In this document: piece by piece, positions 42,295 to 50,010 of the stretch
Layout: the number at the start of each line of letters is the position of its first letter
How positions within the stretch are numbered: the stretch's first letter is position 1
NCBI RefSeq assembly: GCF_000740795.1
Contig: NZ_JGYG01000009.1
Coordinates: forward strand, 62,001 to 126,000
Direction of reading: 5' to 3'
Length of the DNA: 64,000 nucleotides
Source of the DNA: Haematobacter massiliensis
Lineage (GTDB): Bacteria; Pseudomonadota; Alphaproteobacteria; Rhodobacterales; Rhodobacteraceae
Notes under the pieces: generated by a model
Databases searched by the model: none
Told to the model about the DNA's origin: nothing
What the model saw: only the letters and a program-made list of their open reading frames with translations
Position numbers and translations under genes: made by a program

Positions 42295-43182
42295 TCACCC
42301 CTCCCGAGGAAGAAGCAGGAAGGCCCGACCGGAGTGCCGTAGCCGCCCGGCACGCCGCCCCGCCTCGACACCCGAGCCAAAGAAGATGTCCCCCCGCGGC
42401 CCCTTGATCGCGCTACCGGTATCCTGAGCGACCATCAGGCGGGCCATCTCCTCCACCATCACCCAGACTGCCGCGCCGAGCGGCACGACGGTAGGATCGA
42501 CCGCAAGGCTTCTACCGGCCGTCAGCGGCTGCTCCATCGCACCCAGCGGACCGGTCTCCGGGGGAAGGTTCAGCACGCGGAAGAAGACATAGGATGGGTT
42601 GGCATTCAGCAGGGCCGTCAGCCGGTCAGGATTCCGGCGCGCCCAATCGCGAATGGCCTCGGTCGACATCGCCTCAAGCGGGATCTCTCCCCTGAGCACG
42701 AGCTGGCGACCAATGGAAACATAGGGATGACCGTTGCGCCCACCGTAGCCGAGGCGCAGGACGCGGCCATCTTCCAACACCAACCGCCCCGACCCCTGCA
42801 CCTGCAGCAGGAATGCCTCGAGCGGATCGTCCAGCCACGCGATCTCCTGCCCCCGAAGCATGTCGCCTGCGGTGATCTCCGCACGGCTGAACCACGGTCT
42901 GCTTTGGGGCAGACCTTCCGGCAGGCGGTAAACAGGATGGCGGAAGCGGGCATCAGGCTGACTGCGAGCGGGAAGTTCCGGCTCATAGTAGCCTGTGAAC
43001 ATCCAGTCTCCGGCAAGCTCCACGGCCTGGAACCCCTGTTCCCAGAAGGCGCGCGCGGGACCTGCTGCCACATCCGAAGTGACCAAAAAGGCGGCCTGGG
43101 CCGCCTGATGATCATCCTCATTCCATCCCGGCAGGGCGCCCGGTGACAATCCCGCCCCTGCCCCAGCCAGTCGCTCCGTCAT
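42295..43182 (-). CDS. mltA: MltA-like lytic murein transglycosylase
   Basis: A 295-aa MltA-family enzyme that cleaves peptidoglycan glycan strands with formation of 1,6-anhydromuramic acid. GYYEPELPARSQPDARFRHPVY (about 64-85, in two parts), LQVQGSGRLVLEDGRVLRLGYGG and the catalytic-Asp region DTGSAIKGPRGDIFFGSG with the 3D domain are present. Unusually, the N-terminus (MTERLAGAGAGLSPGALPGW) has no signal peptide or lipobox although the enzyme must act in the periplasm; the start overlaps the upstream gene by ATGA. Either the leader has been lost or the true start differs. Confidence 0.88.
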   Translation of the reverse strand: MTERLAGAGAGLSPGALPGWNEDDHQAAQAAFLVTSDVAAGPARAFWEQGFQAVELAGDWMFTGYYEPELPARSQPDARFRHPVYRLPEGLPQSRPWFSRAEITAGDMLRGQEIAWLDDPLEAFLLQVQGSGRLVLEDGRVLRLGYGGRNGHPYVSIGRQLVLRGEIPLEAMSTEAIRDWARRNPDRLTALLNANPSYVFFRVLNLPPETGPLGAMEQPLTAGRSLAVDPTVVPLGAAVWVMVEEMARLMVAQDTGSAIKGPRGDIFFGSGVEAGRRAGRLRHSGRAFLLLPREG

Positions 43183-43841
43183 TCCCCGGTCGCGACAAGC
43201 TGCCAGTTGGGGTCATTCGATCCCATGATCCGCGCGAAGGTCCAGACATCGCGCTGACGTCGAATCTCGTTCGGATTACCCTCGACGATCTGGCCGGCCG
43301 CATCGCGGACGACCGACGTCAACTCGCCGGTGAAGCGAACGGTGACCGCGCCCTCCCTGCTCGTCTGGTCAAAGGTCGCGTCCGCCAGCGAAAGCTCGCG
43401 AATGCCGACGAAAGTGGACTGAACCGTCAGCCCCTCGCGCTTACGGCTTTCGATCACATCCGCGAAAGTGGCGTAGACCTGCTCCGACACATAGGGTTTC
43501 ACGGTCTCGATCTCACCGCGCTCAAAGGCCATGAGGATCATCTCATAGGCAGCACGGGCGCCATGAAGGAACTCGCCGACATTGAAGGAAGGGTCGGCCT
43601 TCTTCATGCTGGCAAGCGCGATGGCAGCAGGCGAGCCTTCAGGCACGTGATCGGTAATATCCTGATCGGGGCCACCGTCGATGACCTCGAAATTCCGGCG
43701 CGGCGTCGGGCGGGCCTCGTCGCCCACGGGAAGCGGCGGCTTTTCAAATCCTTCGCGGCTGCCCAGAACGCTCCGCAGTCTCAGGATCAGGAACACGGCG
43801 ATCCCGGCGAGAACGATGAGTTGGATAACGGCGGAGCTCAT
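43179..43841 (-). CDS. Tim44-domain membrane protein
   Basis: A 220-aa protein with an N-terminal transmembrane helix (about residues 5-22, VIQLIVLAGIAVFLILRL), a charged linker, and a Tim44-like domain (about 75-218, FNVGEFLHGARAAYEMILMAFERGE in two parts; TVRFTGELTSVVRD). Alphaproteobacterial proteins of this type (TimA) are relatives of the mitochondrial import component Tim44. The adjacent fxsA/secB genes, transcribed divergently, and mltA downstream form a grouping common in this order. Role is inferred as envelope or translocation-related. Confidence 0.88.
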   Translation of the reverse strand: MSSAVIQLIVLAGIAVFLILRLRSVLGSREGFEKPPLPVGDEARPTPRRNFEVIDGGPDQDITDHVPEGSPAAIALASMKKADPSFNVGEFLHGARAAYEMILMAFERGEIETVKPYVSEQVYATFADVIESRKREGLTVQSTFVGIRELSLADATFDQTSREGAVTVRFTGELTSVVRDAAGQIVEGNPNEIRRQRDVWTFARIMGSNDPNWQLVATGE

Positions 43842-43983
43842 TTATACCTCGGGGTGCGTCAAAAGAGGTCGGAACATGGCATTCGGTGGCTGTTCTACCT
43901 ATGTAGGGGAGCAGGGGGCCTGAGTCCACCGCAGCGCCCCGGATCAAATGCCGCAACCCCATCTTAAAGGCCTCGAACCGGTT

Positions 43984-44475
43984 ATGTATCTGCTCCTCGC
44001 CCTTGTCCTTCTTCCGTTGGTCGAGATCGCGCTGTTCATTCTTGTCGGCGGCTGGATCGGCGTCTGGCCCACGCTCGGCCTGATCGTTCTGTCGGCGCTT
44101 GCAGGCATGGCCATTGTCCGGCGGCAAGGCCAAGGGGCGCTCAACGATATGCGGCGGCGTTTGGAGACGCTGGGAGATCCGTCTGCGCCCATGGCGCATG
44201 GCGCAATGATCATGATGGCGGGCTTCCTGCTGATGCTTCCGGGATTCTTCACCGATGCCCTGGGTGTCCTGTTGCTCATTCCGCCGGTCAGGCGCTTCAT
44301 TCTCAGAGAGGCGTCGCGTCGCATCCAGGTGCGCACCTATGGGATGCGCACGCCAGGGGATCCCCGCCGTCCGAATGAGCACAATCCCCGAGATGTCGTC
44401 ATCGACGCCGAATTCGAAGAGATTCCCCCCGGCAAGAATCCCACGCATGGTAATTCCGGCTGGACGCGGCATTGA
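43984..44475 (+). CDS. fxsA: FxsA-family membrane protein
   Basis: A 163-aa inner-membrane protein of the FxsA family: helices at about residues 2-18, 22-42 and 70-100 (MLPGFFTDALGVLLLIPPVRR is typical), then a basic and polar tail. In E. coli overproduced FxsA relieves phage T7 exclusion by the F plasmid; the normal function is unknown. The ATG at 43984 gives the usual start; an ATG twelve codons earlier is in frame. It is followed by secB after 54 bases and likely cotranscribed. Confidence 0.87.
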   Translation: MYLLLALVLLPLVEIALFILVGGWIGVWPTLGLIVLSALAGMAIVRRQGQGALNDMRRRLETLGDPSAPMAHGAMIMMAGFLLMLPGFFTDALGVLLLIPPVRRFILREASRRIQVRTYGMRTPGDPRRPNEHNPRDVVIDAEFEEIPPGKNPTHGNSGWTRH

Positions 44476-44529
44476 GGCAGGCTCCGCGACCTGATAGTCA
44501 CAAACCCAAACGACCTTGAGGAGGTTCTG

Positions 44530-45024
44530 ATGGCTGAAGTGGCGAATGGCGGGGCACCCGAGGCGCCGCAAGTCAGGATGCAGGTGCTCGCGCAATATAC
44601 GCGCGATCTGTCGTTCGAGAATGTCGTGGCCCAGAAGGGCGCGCAGAACGGCGAGATGCAACCCGACATCCAGGTGCAGGTGAGCCTTGATGGCCGCAAG
44701 CGGGGTGCGACCAACCAGTACGAGGTGGTGACCAAGTTCAAGATCACCTCGCGCAACAAATCCAACAACGAACCGCTGTTCCTGCTGGAGCTTGATTACG
44801 CCGGGGTCTTCGCGATCGAGGGCGTGCCGGAAGATCAGATGCACCCGTTCCTGCTCATCGAATGCCCGCGCATGCTGTTCCCGTTCGTGCGCCGTATCGT
44901 CTCCGATGTGACACGGGACGGAGGATTCCCTCCGCTGTCACTCGACAATATCGACTTCCTTGCCCTCTACCGGCAGGAACTGGCACGGCGGGCGACGCAA
45001 ACGCCGGCGATGACCCCGAACTGA
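44530..45024 (+). CDS. secB: SecB, protein-export chaperone
   Basis: SecB (164 aa) is the tetrameric cytoplasmic chaperone that keeps preproteins unfolded and delivers them to SecA. Family features: VLAQYTRDLSFEN near residues 19-31, VVTKFKITSRN, LELDYAGVFAIEGVPEDQMHPFLLIECPRMLFPFVRRIVSD (in parts) and GGFPPLSLDNIDFLALY. It has TTGAGGAGG-like spacing upstream. It converges on dnaQ with only two bases between stops. Confidence 0.96.
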   Translation: MAEVANGGAPEAPQVRMQVLAQYTRDLSFENVVAQKGAQNGEMQPDIQVQVSLDGRKRGATNQYEVVTKFKITSRNKSNNEPLFLLELDYAGVFAIEGVPEDQMHPFLLIECPRMLFPFVRRIVSDVTRDGGFPPLSLDNIDFLALYRQELARRATQTPAMTPN

Positions 45025-45026
45025 AG

Positions 45027-45716
45027 TTACATCCAGCGGCGCCAGAGCGCGGCCTCGCCCATGCCCGCCACAAAGGCGGCATGGGCTTCCCTTTCTTCAG
45101 CGGTCAGTCGCGACGGAAGGGCTGCAGGACGCGGGCCGGGACGCCAGACGAGGATCTCGGTTTTCTGCCGGGATTCCTGAACGGCGCCGAGGGCGAAGTC
45201 AGGCTGGCGCCCGCCGATCAGCTCCAGATAGACCTCGGCAAGTATCTCGCTGTCGAGCAGGGCGCCGTGTTTTTCCCGGGCTGAATTGTCCACCCCGAAC
45301 CGGCGACAAAGCGCGTCCAGCGAGGCGGGCGAACCCGGAAACCGCCGCCGTGCGATGGCCAGCGTATCCACCGCCTGTTCGAACGGTATCCTCGGCAGAC
45401 CGAGCCACCCGAGTTCCGCGTTGAGAAACTTCATGTCAAAGGCGGCATTGTGAATCACAAGCCGCGCGTCACCCACAAAGTTCAGAAAGTCCTGCGCCAC
45501 TTGCCCGAAAACCGGCTTGTCGCGGAGAAAGTCGTCGCCCAGCCCATGAACCTCGAAGGCATCCGGCGGCATGGAGCGTTCGGGATTGATGTAGACATGA
45601 AACGTTCGACCGGTGGGCATGTGATTGAACAGCTCAACCGCACCGATTTCGACGATACGGTCCCCCTGCTCCGGTTCAAAACCCGTGGTTTCTGTATCGA
45701 GAACGATCTCACGCAT
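45027..45716 (-). CDS. dnaQ: DNA polymerase III epsilon subunit (proofreading exonuclease)
   Basis: DnaQ (229 aa), the 3'-5' exonuclease of the replicative polymerase. Exo I DTETTGF is at residues 7-13, Exo II HNAAFDMKFLNAEL at about 88-101 and Exo III HGALLDSEILAEVYLE at about 149-164, giving the DEDDh catalytic set. The C-terminal 50 residues would bind the alpha subunit. It overlaps coaE by eight bases and is the last gene of the maf-aroE-coaE-dnaQ string reading away from the origin. Confidence 0.96.
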   Translation of the reverse strand: MREIVLDTETTGFEPEQGDRIVEIGAVELFNHMPTGRTFHVYINPERSMPPDAFEVHGLGDDFLRDKPVFGQVAQDFLNFVGDARLVIHNAAFDMKFLNAELGWLGLPRIPFEQAVDTLAIARRRFPGSPASLDALCRRFGVDNSAREKHGALLDSEILAEVYLELIGGRQPDFALGAVQESRQKTEILVWRPGPRPAALPSRLTAEEREAHAAFVAGMGEAALWRRWM

Positions 45717-46314
45717 GTTGGCTTTTCCTGATCTGCTCGATCAGGGAAAGCACAGCATCACGGGCTTCTTCAAGAGTATTGGTTTCGATCACGTAATCCG
45801 CGCGACCACGTTTCTGTGCGTCCGGCATCTGTTTTTCGAGAATTGCGTCGAACTGAGCGGGCGTCATGGTGCCCCGCGCCAGCACCCGATGCCGTTGAGT
45901 GGCAGGATCGACCGTCACGACCGCAACCGCGTCCATCCAGATATCTTGGCCGGTCTCGAAAAGCAGGGGAATGTCCAGCACGACCATATCCGCGCCCTCT
46001 GCCTCCGCCTGCTCCATGAACCGCGCGCGATCAACCGCGACCAGCGGATGGATGACGGCTTCGATCTGGACCAGGGCATGCGGCTCTTCGGCGATCCACT
46101 CCTTCAGGCGATCCCGGTCCACTGCGCCATCCACCAGCGCTGCCGGGTGGAGCGACCGAATTGCCTCGGCCCCCTGCCCTCCAGCCGCATAGAGACGGTG
46201 CACCGCAGCGTCGGCATCCCAGACGGGAATCCCCGCTTCTGCAAAAAATGCGGCAGTGGTGGACTTTCCCATCCCGATGGAGCCCGTCAGGCCGAGAACG
46301 AAAGGCGTTGTCAT
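45709..46314 (-). CDS. coaE: Dephospho-CoA kinase
   Basis: CoaE (201 aa) catalyses the last step of coenzyme A synthesis, phosphorylating the ribose 3'-hydroxyl of dephospho-CoA. Walker A GLTGSIGMGKST is at residues 8-19, followed by VWDADAAVHRLYA, the substrate-site HPLVA segment and VVLDIPLLFETG (about 110-121). Length is standard. It is coupled to aroE upstream by a four-base overlap. Confidence 0.95.
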   Translation of the reverse strand: MTTPFVLGLTGSIGMGKSTTAAFFAEAGIPVWDADAAVHRLYAAGGQGAEAIRSLHPAALVDGAVDRDRLKEWIAEEPHALVQIEAVIHPLVAVDRARFMEQAEAEGADMVVLDIPLLFETGQDIWMDAVAVVTVDPATQRHRVLARGTMTPAQFDAILEKQMPDAQKRGRADYVIETNTLEEARDAVLSLIEQIRKSQHA

Positions 46315-47147
46315 GATGCCAGCACTGCCTCCCGCGTTTCCTCATCCACCTCGGGCCGCCGGCCGAACCAGCGCTCAAAGCCCGGAACGGCCTGATGAAG
46401 AAGCATGCCCAGTCCATCCACCACCGTACACCCCCGCGCCTCCGCTTCCAGCAGAAACCCTGTCCGAAGCGGCGTATAGACGATATCCGTCGCCAGCGCG
46501 CGGGGCGAGAGCGCATCCAGCGGCACCCGCAACTCCGGCTTTCCGACCATCCCCAGCGAACTCGTGTTGACCACGGTCAGGCAGTCCTCAAGCATCGCGC
46601 CCGCCTGCACCCAGTCGTGAACGACGATCCGTGTGCCGAAATCGTGCCTGAGCGCCTCTGCACGCGGCTTGGAGCGGTTGGAGAGCCGTATTTCCGGCAC
46701 GCCAACCTCAATCAAGGAGGCAATGACGGCGCGGGCAGCCCCGCCGGCACCAAAGACCGCTGCCGGCCCGGCCTTCGGATCCCAAAGCGGCGCATTCTGA
46801 CGGAGGTTGGCGATGAAGCCATAACCATCGGTATTATCCGCATGGATTTTACCATCGCGACGAAAGATCAACGTATTCGCGGCGCCGATCAGGGCTGCCC
46901 GATCTGTCACGAGATCCGCGAGCTTCAACGCGCTTTCCTTATGCGGGATCGTCACGTTCACGCCTACGAAGCCCGCCTTCGGAAGGCTGCGGATTACCTC
47001 GACGAGATCGGCCTGAGCGACATTCATGGGAATGTAGAAGCCCCGAATACCGTAGGTCTTGAGCCAGTGGCCGTGCAGAACCGGTGATTTGCTGTGCTCC
47101 ACCGGTGATCCGATCACCCCTGCAAGGGGAATCCCTCCCTCCGTCAT
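46311..47147 (-). CDS. aroE: Shikimate dehydrogenase (NADP+)
   Basis: AroE (278 aa) reduces 3-dehydroshikimate in the aromatic amino acid pathway. The N-terminal [16 protein letters not shown] (about 9-24), NVTIPHKES with the catalytic Lys (about 65-73), NTDGYGF (about 104-110), the NADP-binding GAGGAARAV (about 132-140) and the SNRSK cofactor-phosphate site (about 156-160) are all present. It overlaps maf by four bases and coaE by four bases. Confidence 0.95.
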   Translation of the reverse strand: MTEGGIPLAGVIGSPVEHSKSPVLHGHWLKTYGIRGFYIPMNVAQADLVEVIRSLPKAGFVGVNVTIPHKESALKLADLVTDRAALIGAANTLIFRRDGKIHADNTDGYGFIANLRQNAPLWDPKAGPAAVFGAGGAARAVIASLIEVGVPEIRLSNRSKPRAEALRHDFGTRIVVHDWVQAGAMLEDCLTVVNTSSLGMVGKPELRVPLDALSPRALATDIVYTPLRTGFLLEAEARGCTVVDGLGMLLHQAVPGFERWFGRRPEVDEETREAVLAS

Positions 47148-47740
47148 GACGGAATGACCTTTCGCGCCGCGAGATAGTTCAGAAGTTCGACAAGTGGCAG
47201 ACCAAGCACAGAAAAGTAATCTCCCTCGATCCGCGAGAAGAGGCGGACACCCTCTTCCTCCAGCTTGTAGGCTCCGACTGCATGCCGGATGCTCTCCCAG
47301 TTCCGCGCGACATATCCGTCCAGCCAGTCATCAGAGAATGTCCGCATTGTCAGCCTGACCTCTCCGATCTGTCGCCAGACGGGCGCAGCGGCTTCATATA
47401 CCACGGCTGCCGAAAGAAGCCGGTGCCGCCTTCCCCGAAGCTCCAGCAACTGTGCTTTCGCTGCATCACGCGTTTCTGGCTTGCCATAGATCCGCCCTTC
47501 GCATTCCAGCACCTGATCACATCCGATGACCAGCGCATCGGGCCGCTTCTCGGCTATCTTGCGCGCCTTGAACTCCGCCAAGGCGTCGGCGACGTCGCGC
47601 GGCTTCGCGCCTTCTGCCTCCAGTGCAGCCCGGATGGTCTCTTCGTCGATCCGCGCGGGAACCGTTTCAAAGGCCACGCCTGCGTTGCGCAGCAGTGTCG
47701 CGCGAATTTCCGAAACAGAGGCAAGGACAAGAGGCATCAT
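47144..47740 (-). CDS. maf: Maf-family nucleoside triphosphate pyrophosphatase
   Basis: A 198-aa Maf/YceF-like house-cleaning pyrophosphatase hydrolysing abnormal or modified NTPs. The signature [11 protein letters not shown] (about 7-17), [11 protein letters not shown] and [16 protein letters not shown] (about 73-88) are present; [16 protein letters not shown] is typical of the C-terminal half. Two consecutive ATG codons (47740, 47737) could each be the start. It is the first gene left of the proposed origin, whose DnaA-box-rich DNA begins immediately upstream. Confidence 0.92.
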   Translation of the reverse strand: MMPLVLASVSEIRATLLRNAGVAFETVPARIDEETIRAALEAEGAKPRDVADALAEFKARKIAEKRPDALVIGCDQVLECEGRIYGKPETRDAAKAQLLELRGRRHRLLSAAVVYEAAAPVWRQIGEVRLTMRTFSDDWLDGYVARNWESIRHAVGAYKLEEEGVRLFSRIEGDYFSVLGLPLVELLNYLAARKVIPS

Positions 47741-47752
47741 CGTGTATTATCC

Positions 47753-47761
47753 TGTGGACAA
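47753..47761 (-). promoter_or_regulatory. DnaA box, one mismatch
   Basis: TGTGGACAA, the reverse complement of TTGTCCACA, differs from TTATCCACA at one position. It lies at the maf-proximal edge of the origin region. Confidence 0.6.
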
Positions 47762-47922
47762 ACGCGTTATAGTTCTGTGGAAGGCATGCAGCTAAACCAA
47801 ACCGGTCGAGGAAATCCAGATCCGTCGCCATGTGCCAGCCTGCTTTCCCACAATGGGACGGATCCGTCACGAGGCAGTGGACGACTCGCGGGATCCGTGC
47901 GATTCGCCGGGGCTTGCCGCAA

Positions 47923-47931
47923 CTATCCACA
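47923..47931 (+). promoter_or_regulatory. DnaA box, one mismatch
   Basis: CTATCCACA differs from TTATCCACA only at the first base and is followed by an A-run (seven As), giving a locally flexible AT segment. Confidence 0.65.
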
Positions 47932-47976
47932 AAAAAATCACAAGTCATCCCTTTGATCTTGTGGTTTGATTTATGG

Positions 47977-47985
47977 TTATCCACA
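47977..47985 (+). promoter_or_regulatory. DnaA box, perfect match
   Basis: TTATCCACA is the exact strong-box consensus, centred in the maf-hemJ intergenic region. It anchors the origin assignment. Confidence 0.8.
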
Positions 47986-48009
47986 ATCGTGTTCCGGGAT
48001 CCGTGACTC

Positions 48010-48018
48010 TTATCGACA
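48010..48018 (+). promoter_or_regulatory. DnaA box, one mismatch
   Basis: TTATCGACA differs from the consensus at one position and directly abuts a GATCCG repeat copy, so the two could be bound competitively or jointly. Confidence 0.5.
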
Positions 48019-48105
48019 GATCCGTCGTCCTGTGGAACGGATCCGGGGCAATCTCCCGGATTCAGTTATCCCGAGGCCCTACATCATCTTCATCTTTTCT
48101 TTATT

Positions 48106-48119
48106 CTCTTATTTAAGAG
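48106..48119. repeat. Perfect dyad at the hemJ edge of the origin
   Basis: CTCTTA-TT-TAAGAG is a perfect six-base inverted repeat in the AT-rich stretch just before hemJ. It could be part of the unwinding element or a regulator site for hemJ. Confidence 0.45.
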
Positions 48120-48143
48120 TAGAAGTATGAGAGCGAGGTTCCG

Positions 48144-48593
48144 ATGGGCGAGCTGCTGGCCACTCTTTATCCGTGGACACTGTCGTTTCACGTCATCAGC
48201 GTGATCGCCTGGATGGCCGGGCTGTTCTATCTGCCCCGGCTCTATGTCTATCATACCGAGAGCGTTCAGCGGGGCAGCGAGACGGATCTGCTATTCCAGA
48301 CAATGGAACGGCGCCTGCTGCGAGCCATCATCAACCCGGCAATGATCGCGGCGTGGCTGTTCGGCCTCTGCCTCGTGATGACGCCAGGGATCGTGAGCTG
48401 GTCAATGGGCTGGCCCTGGGTGAAGGCGGCGGCTGTGCTGGCCATGAGTGCCTTTCACGGCTGGCTGGCAGCGCGTCGGAAGGATTTCGTGCAGGGCACC
48501 AACAGCGTCAGCGGGCGCAGCTATCGCATCATGAACGAGGTGCCGACGCTGCTGATGATCATCATCGTCATTTCGGTCATCGTGAAATACTGA
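48144..48593 (+). CDS. hemJ: HemJ, protoporphyrinogen IX oxidase
   Basis: HemJ (149 aa) is a four-helix membrane enzyme oxidising protoporphyrinogen IX to protoporphyrin IX in haem synthesis. The N-terminus ([27 protein letters not shown]) with its conserved histidines, the [14 protein letters not shown] segment and the C-terminal [19 protein letters not shown] are family-defining. It is the first gene right of the origin, reading away from it, with a GCGAGG-like ribosome site. Confidence 0.93.
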   Translation: MGELLATLYPWTLSFHVISVIAWMAGLFYLPRLYVYHTESVQRGSETDLLFQTMERRLLRAIINPAMIAAWLFGLCLVMTPGIVSWSMGWPWVKAAAVLAMSAFHGWLAARRKDFVQGTNSVSGRSYRIMNEVPTLLMIIIVISVIVKY

Positions 48594-48598
48594 AAACG

Positions 48599-48627
48599 TT
48601 GACTCGACCGCGACGGATCTCTATATG
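48599..48627 (+). promoter_or_regulatory. Promoter of rho
   Basis: TTGACT (48599-48604), 17 bases, TATATG (48622-48627) is a good sigma-70-like match. It begins six bases after the hemJ stop and leaves a leader of about 80 bases before rho, room for autogenous termination control known for rho genes. Confidence 0.6.
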
Positions 48628-48714
48628 CCGGCTTGCGTGGCCGTCCGGTCTTTCGCGTTTTCCGCAGACAGTTTTGTCAAACGTGCCGTCCGGCGCCTTC
48701 GAGAACCTATTCCC

Positions 48715-49986
48715 ATGACCCAAGAACGCCTTAGCCTCGCCGATCTCAAGGCAAAGAGCCCCGCTGACCTCCTTTCCATGGCGGAAGAGTGGGAGATCGA
48801 GAACGCCTCTTCCATGCGGAAGGGGGAGATGATGTTCCAGATCCTCAAGGAACATGCCGAGGAAGGCTGGGAGATCGGGGGAGACGGCGTTCTGGAGGTG
48901 CTTCAGGACGGCTTCGGATTCCTGCGCTCGCCGGAAGCGAATTACCTCTCCGGGCCGGATGACATCTATGTTTCGCCCGAAATGATCCGCCAGTATTCCC
49001 TCCGCACGGGCGATACGGTCGAGGGTGTGATTCAGGCTCCCCGCGAGAACGAACGTTACTTCGGCTTGGTTGCCGTCAACCGGATCAACTTCGACGACCC
49101 GGAGAAAGCGCGCCACAAGGTGCATTTCGACAACCTGACGCCCCTTTATCCCGACGAGCGCTTGAAGATGGAGATCGAGGATCCGACCATCCGTGACCGT
49201 TCGGCGCGGATCATCGATCTTGTCGCGCCGATCGGGAAGGGGCAGCGGAGCCTCATCGTGGCCCCTCCGCGTACCGGCAAGACCGTTCTGCTTCAGAACA
49301 TCGCCCATTCGATTGAGCGTAATCACCCCGAATGCTATCTGATCGTCCTGCTGATCGATGAGCGGCCGGAAGAAGTCACCGACATGCAGCGGAGTGTGCG
49401 GGGGGAAGTCATCTCATCGACCTTTGACGAGCCTGCGACGCGTCACGTGGCCGTTGCTGAAATGGTCATCGAAAAGGCCAAGCGACTGGTCGAGCACAAG
49501 CGGGACGTCGTGATCCTGCTGGACTCGATCACACGCCTGGGCAGGGCCTTCAACACCGTGGTTCCCAGCTCTGGCAAGGTGCTGACGGGCGGTGTGGACG
49601 CCAACGCGCTCCAGCGGCCGAAGAGGTTCTTCGGTGCTGCAAGGAACATCGAGGAGGGCGGCTCGCTGACCATCATCGCGACCGCGCTCATCGATACGGG
49701 CAGCCGGATGGACGAAGTGATCTTCGAAGAATTCAAGGGGACGGGGAACTCCGAGATCGTGCTTGACCGGAAGGTCGCCGACAAGCGCGTATTCCCGGCG
49801 ATGGACATCCTCAAATCCGGTACCCGTAAGGAAGATCTGCTGGTTGAAAAGTCGGACTTGCAGAAAACCTATGTTCTTCGCCGCATTCTGAATCCCATGG
49901 GCACAACGGACGCGATCGAATTCCTGATTTCGAAGCTGAAGCAAACCAAGTCGAATTCGGAATTCTTCGAGTCCATGAACGCGTGA
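48715..49986 (+). CDS. rho: Transcription termination factor Rho
   Basis: Rho (423 aa) is the hexameric RNA helicase that terminates transcription. The N-terminal domain ([18 protein letters not shown]) and RNA-binding cold-shock-like fold ([14 protein letters not shown]) are followed by Walker A PPRTGKTV (about 181-188), Walker [15 protein letters not shown] (about 261-274), [13 protein letters not shown] and the KGTGNSE R-loop region. The ATG at 48715 is the family start; upstream in-frame codons belong to the leader. No insertions or missing residues are seen. Confidence 0.97.
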   Translation: MTQERLSLADLKAKSPADLLSMAEEWEIENASSMRKGEMMFQILKEHAEEGWEIGGDGVLEVLQDGFGFLRSPEANYLSGPDDIYVSPEMIRQYSLRTGDTVEGVIQAPRENERYFGLVAVNRINFDDPEKARHKVHFDNLTPLYPDERLKMEIEDPTIRDRSARIIDLVAPIGKGQRSLIVAPPRTGKTVLLQNIAHSIERNHPECYLIVLLIDERPEEVTDMQRSVRGEVISSTFDEPATRHVAVAEMVIEKAKRLVEHKRDVVILLDSITRLGRAFNTVVPSSGKVLTGGVDANALQRPKRFFGAARNIEEGGSLTIIATALIDTGSRMDEVIFEEFKGTGNSEIVLDRKVADKRVFPAMDILKSGTRKEDLLVEKSDLQKTYVLRRILNPMGTTDAIEFLISKLKQTKSNSEFFESMNA

Positions 49987-50010
49987 TTTTAAATTTAGAA
50001 TCAATGAGTT

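Larger units (their letters stand above)
47818..48047 (+). repeat. Six-copy (A/G)GATCCGT repeat family in the origin
   Basis: GATCCG preceded by A or G occurs at 47818-47826, 47860-47868, 47891-47899, 47997-48005, 48018-48026 and 48039-48047; five of six continue with T and then C or G. Copies 1 and 5 match for ten bases (AGATCCGTCG). Spacing is irregular in the first half and about 21 bases in the last three copies. A hexamer this frequent in 230 bases is unlikely by chance and is restricted to the origin region here. It may bind an initiator, a regulator, or a nucleoid protein; which is unknown. Confidence 0.75.
47741..48143. other. oriC: Probable chromosomal replication origin (oriC)
   Basis: A 403-base non-coding region between divergent maf and hemJ. 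It holds one perfect DnaA box (47977-47985), three one-mismatch boxes (47753-47761 reverse, 47923-47931, 48010-48018) and weaker ones (47844-47852, 48066-48074), a run of six GATCCG repeats, at least four GANTC methylation sites (about 47883, 47901, 48005, 48059), and an AT-rich pyrimidine-rich stretch (about 48080-48120) suited to unwinding. Flanking genes are transcribed away on both sides, and parA/parB with parS lie 3-7 kb off, as near many bacterial origins. The assignment is strong but not experimentally shown. Confidence 0.82.
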
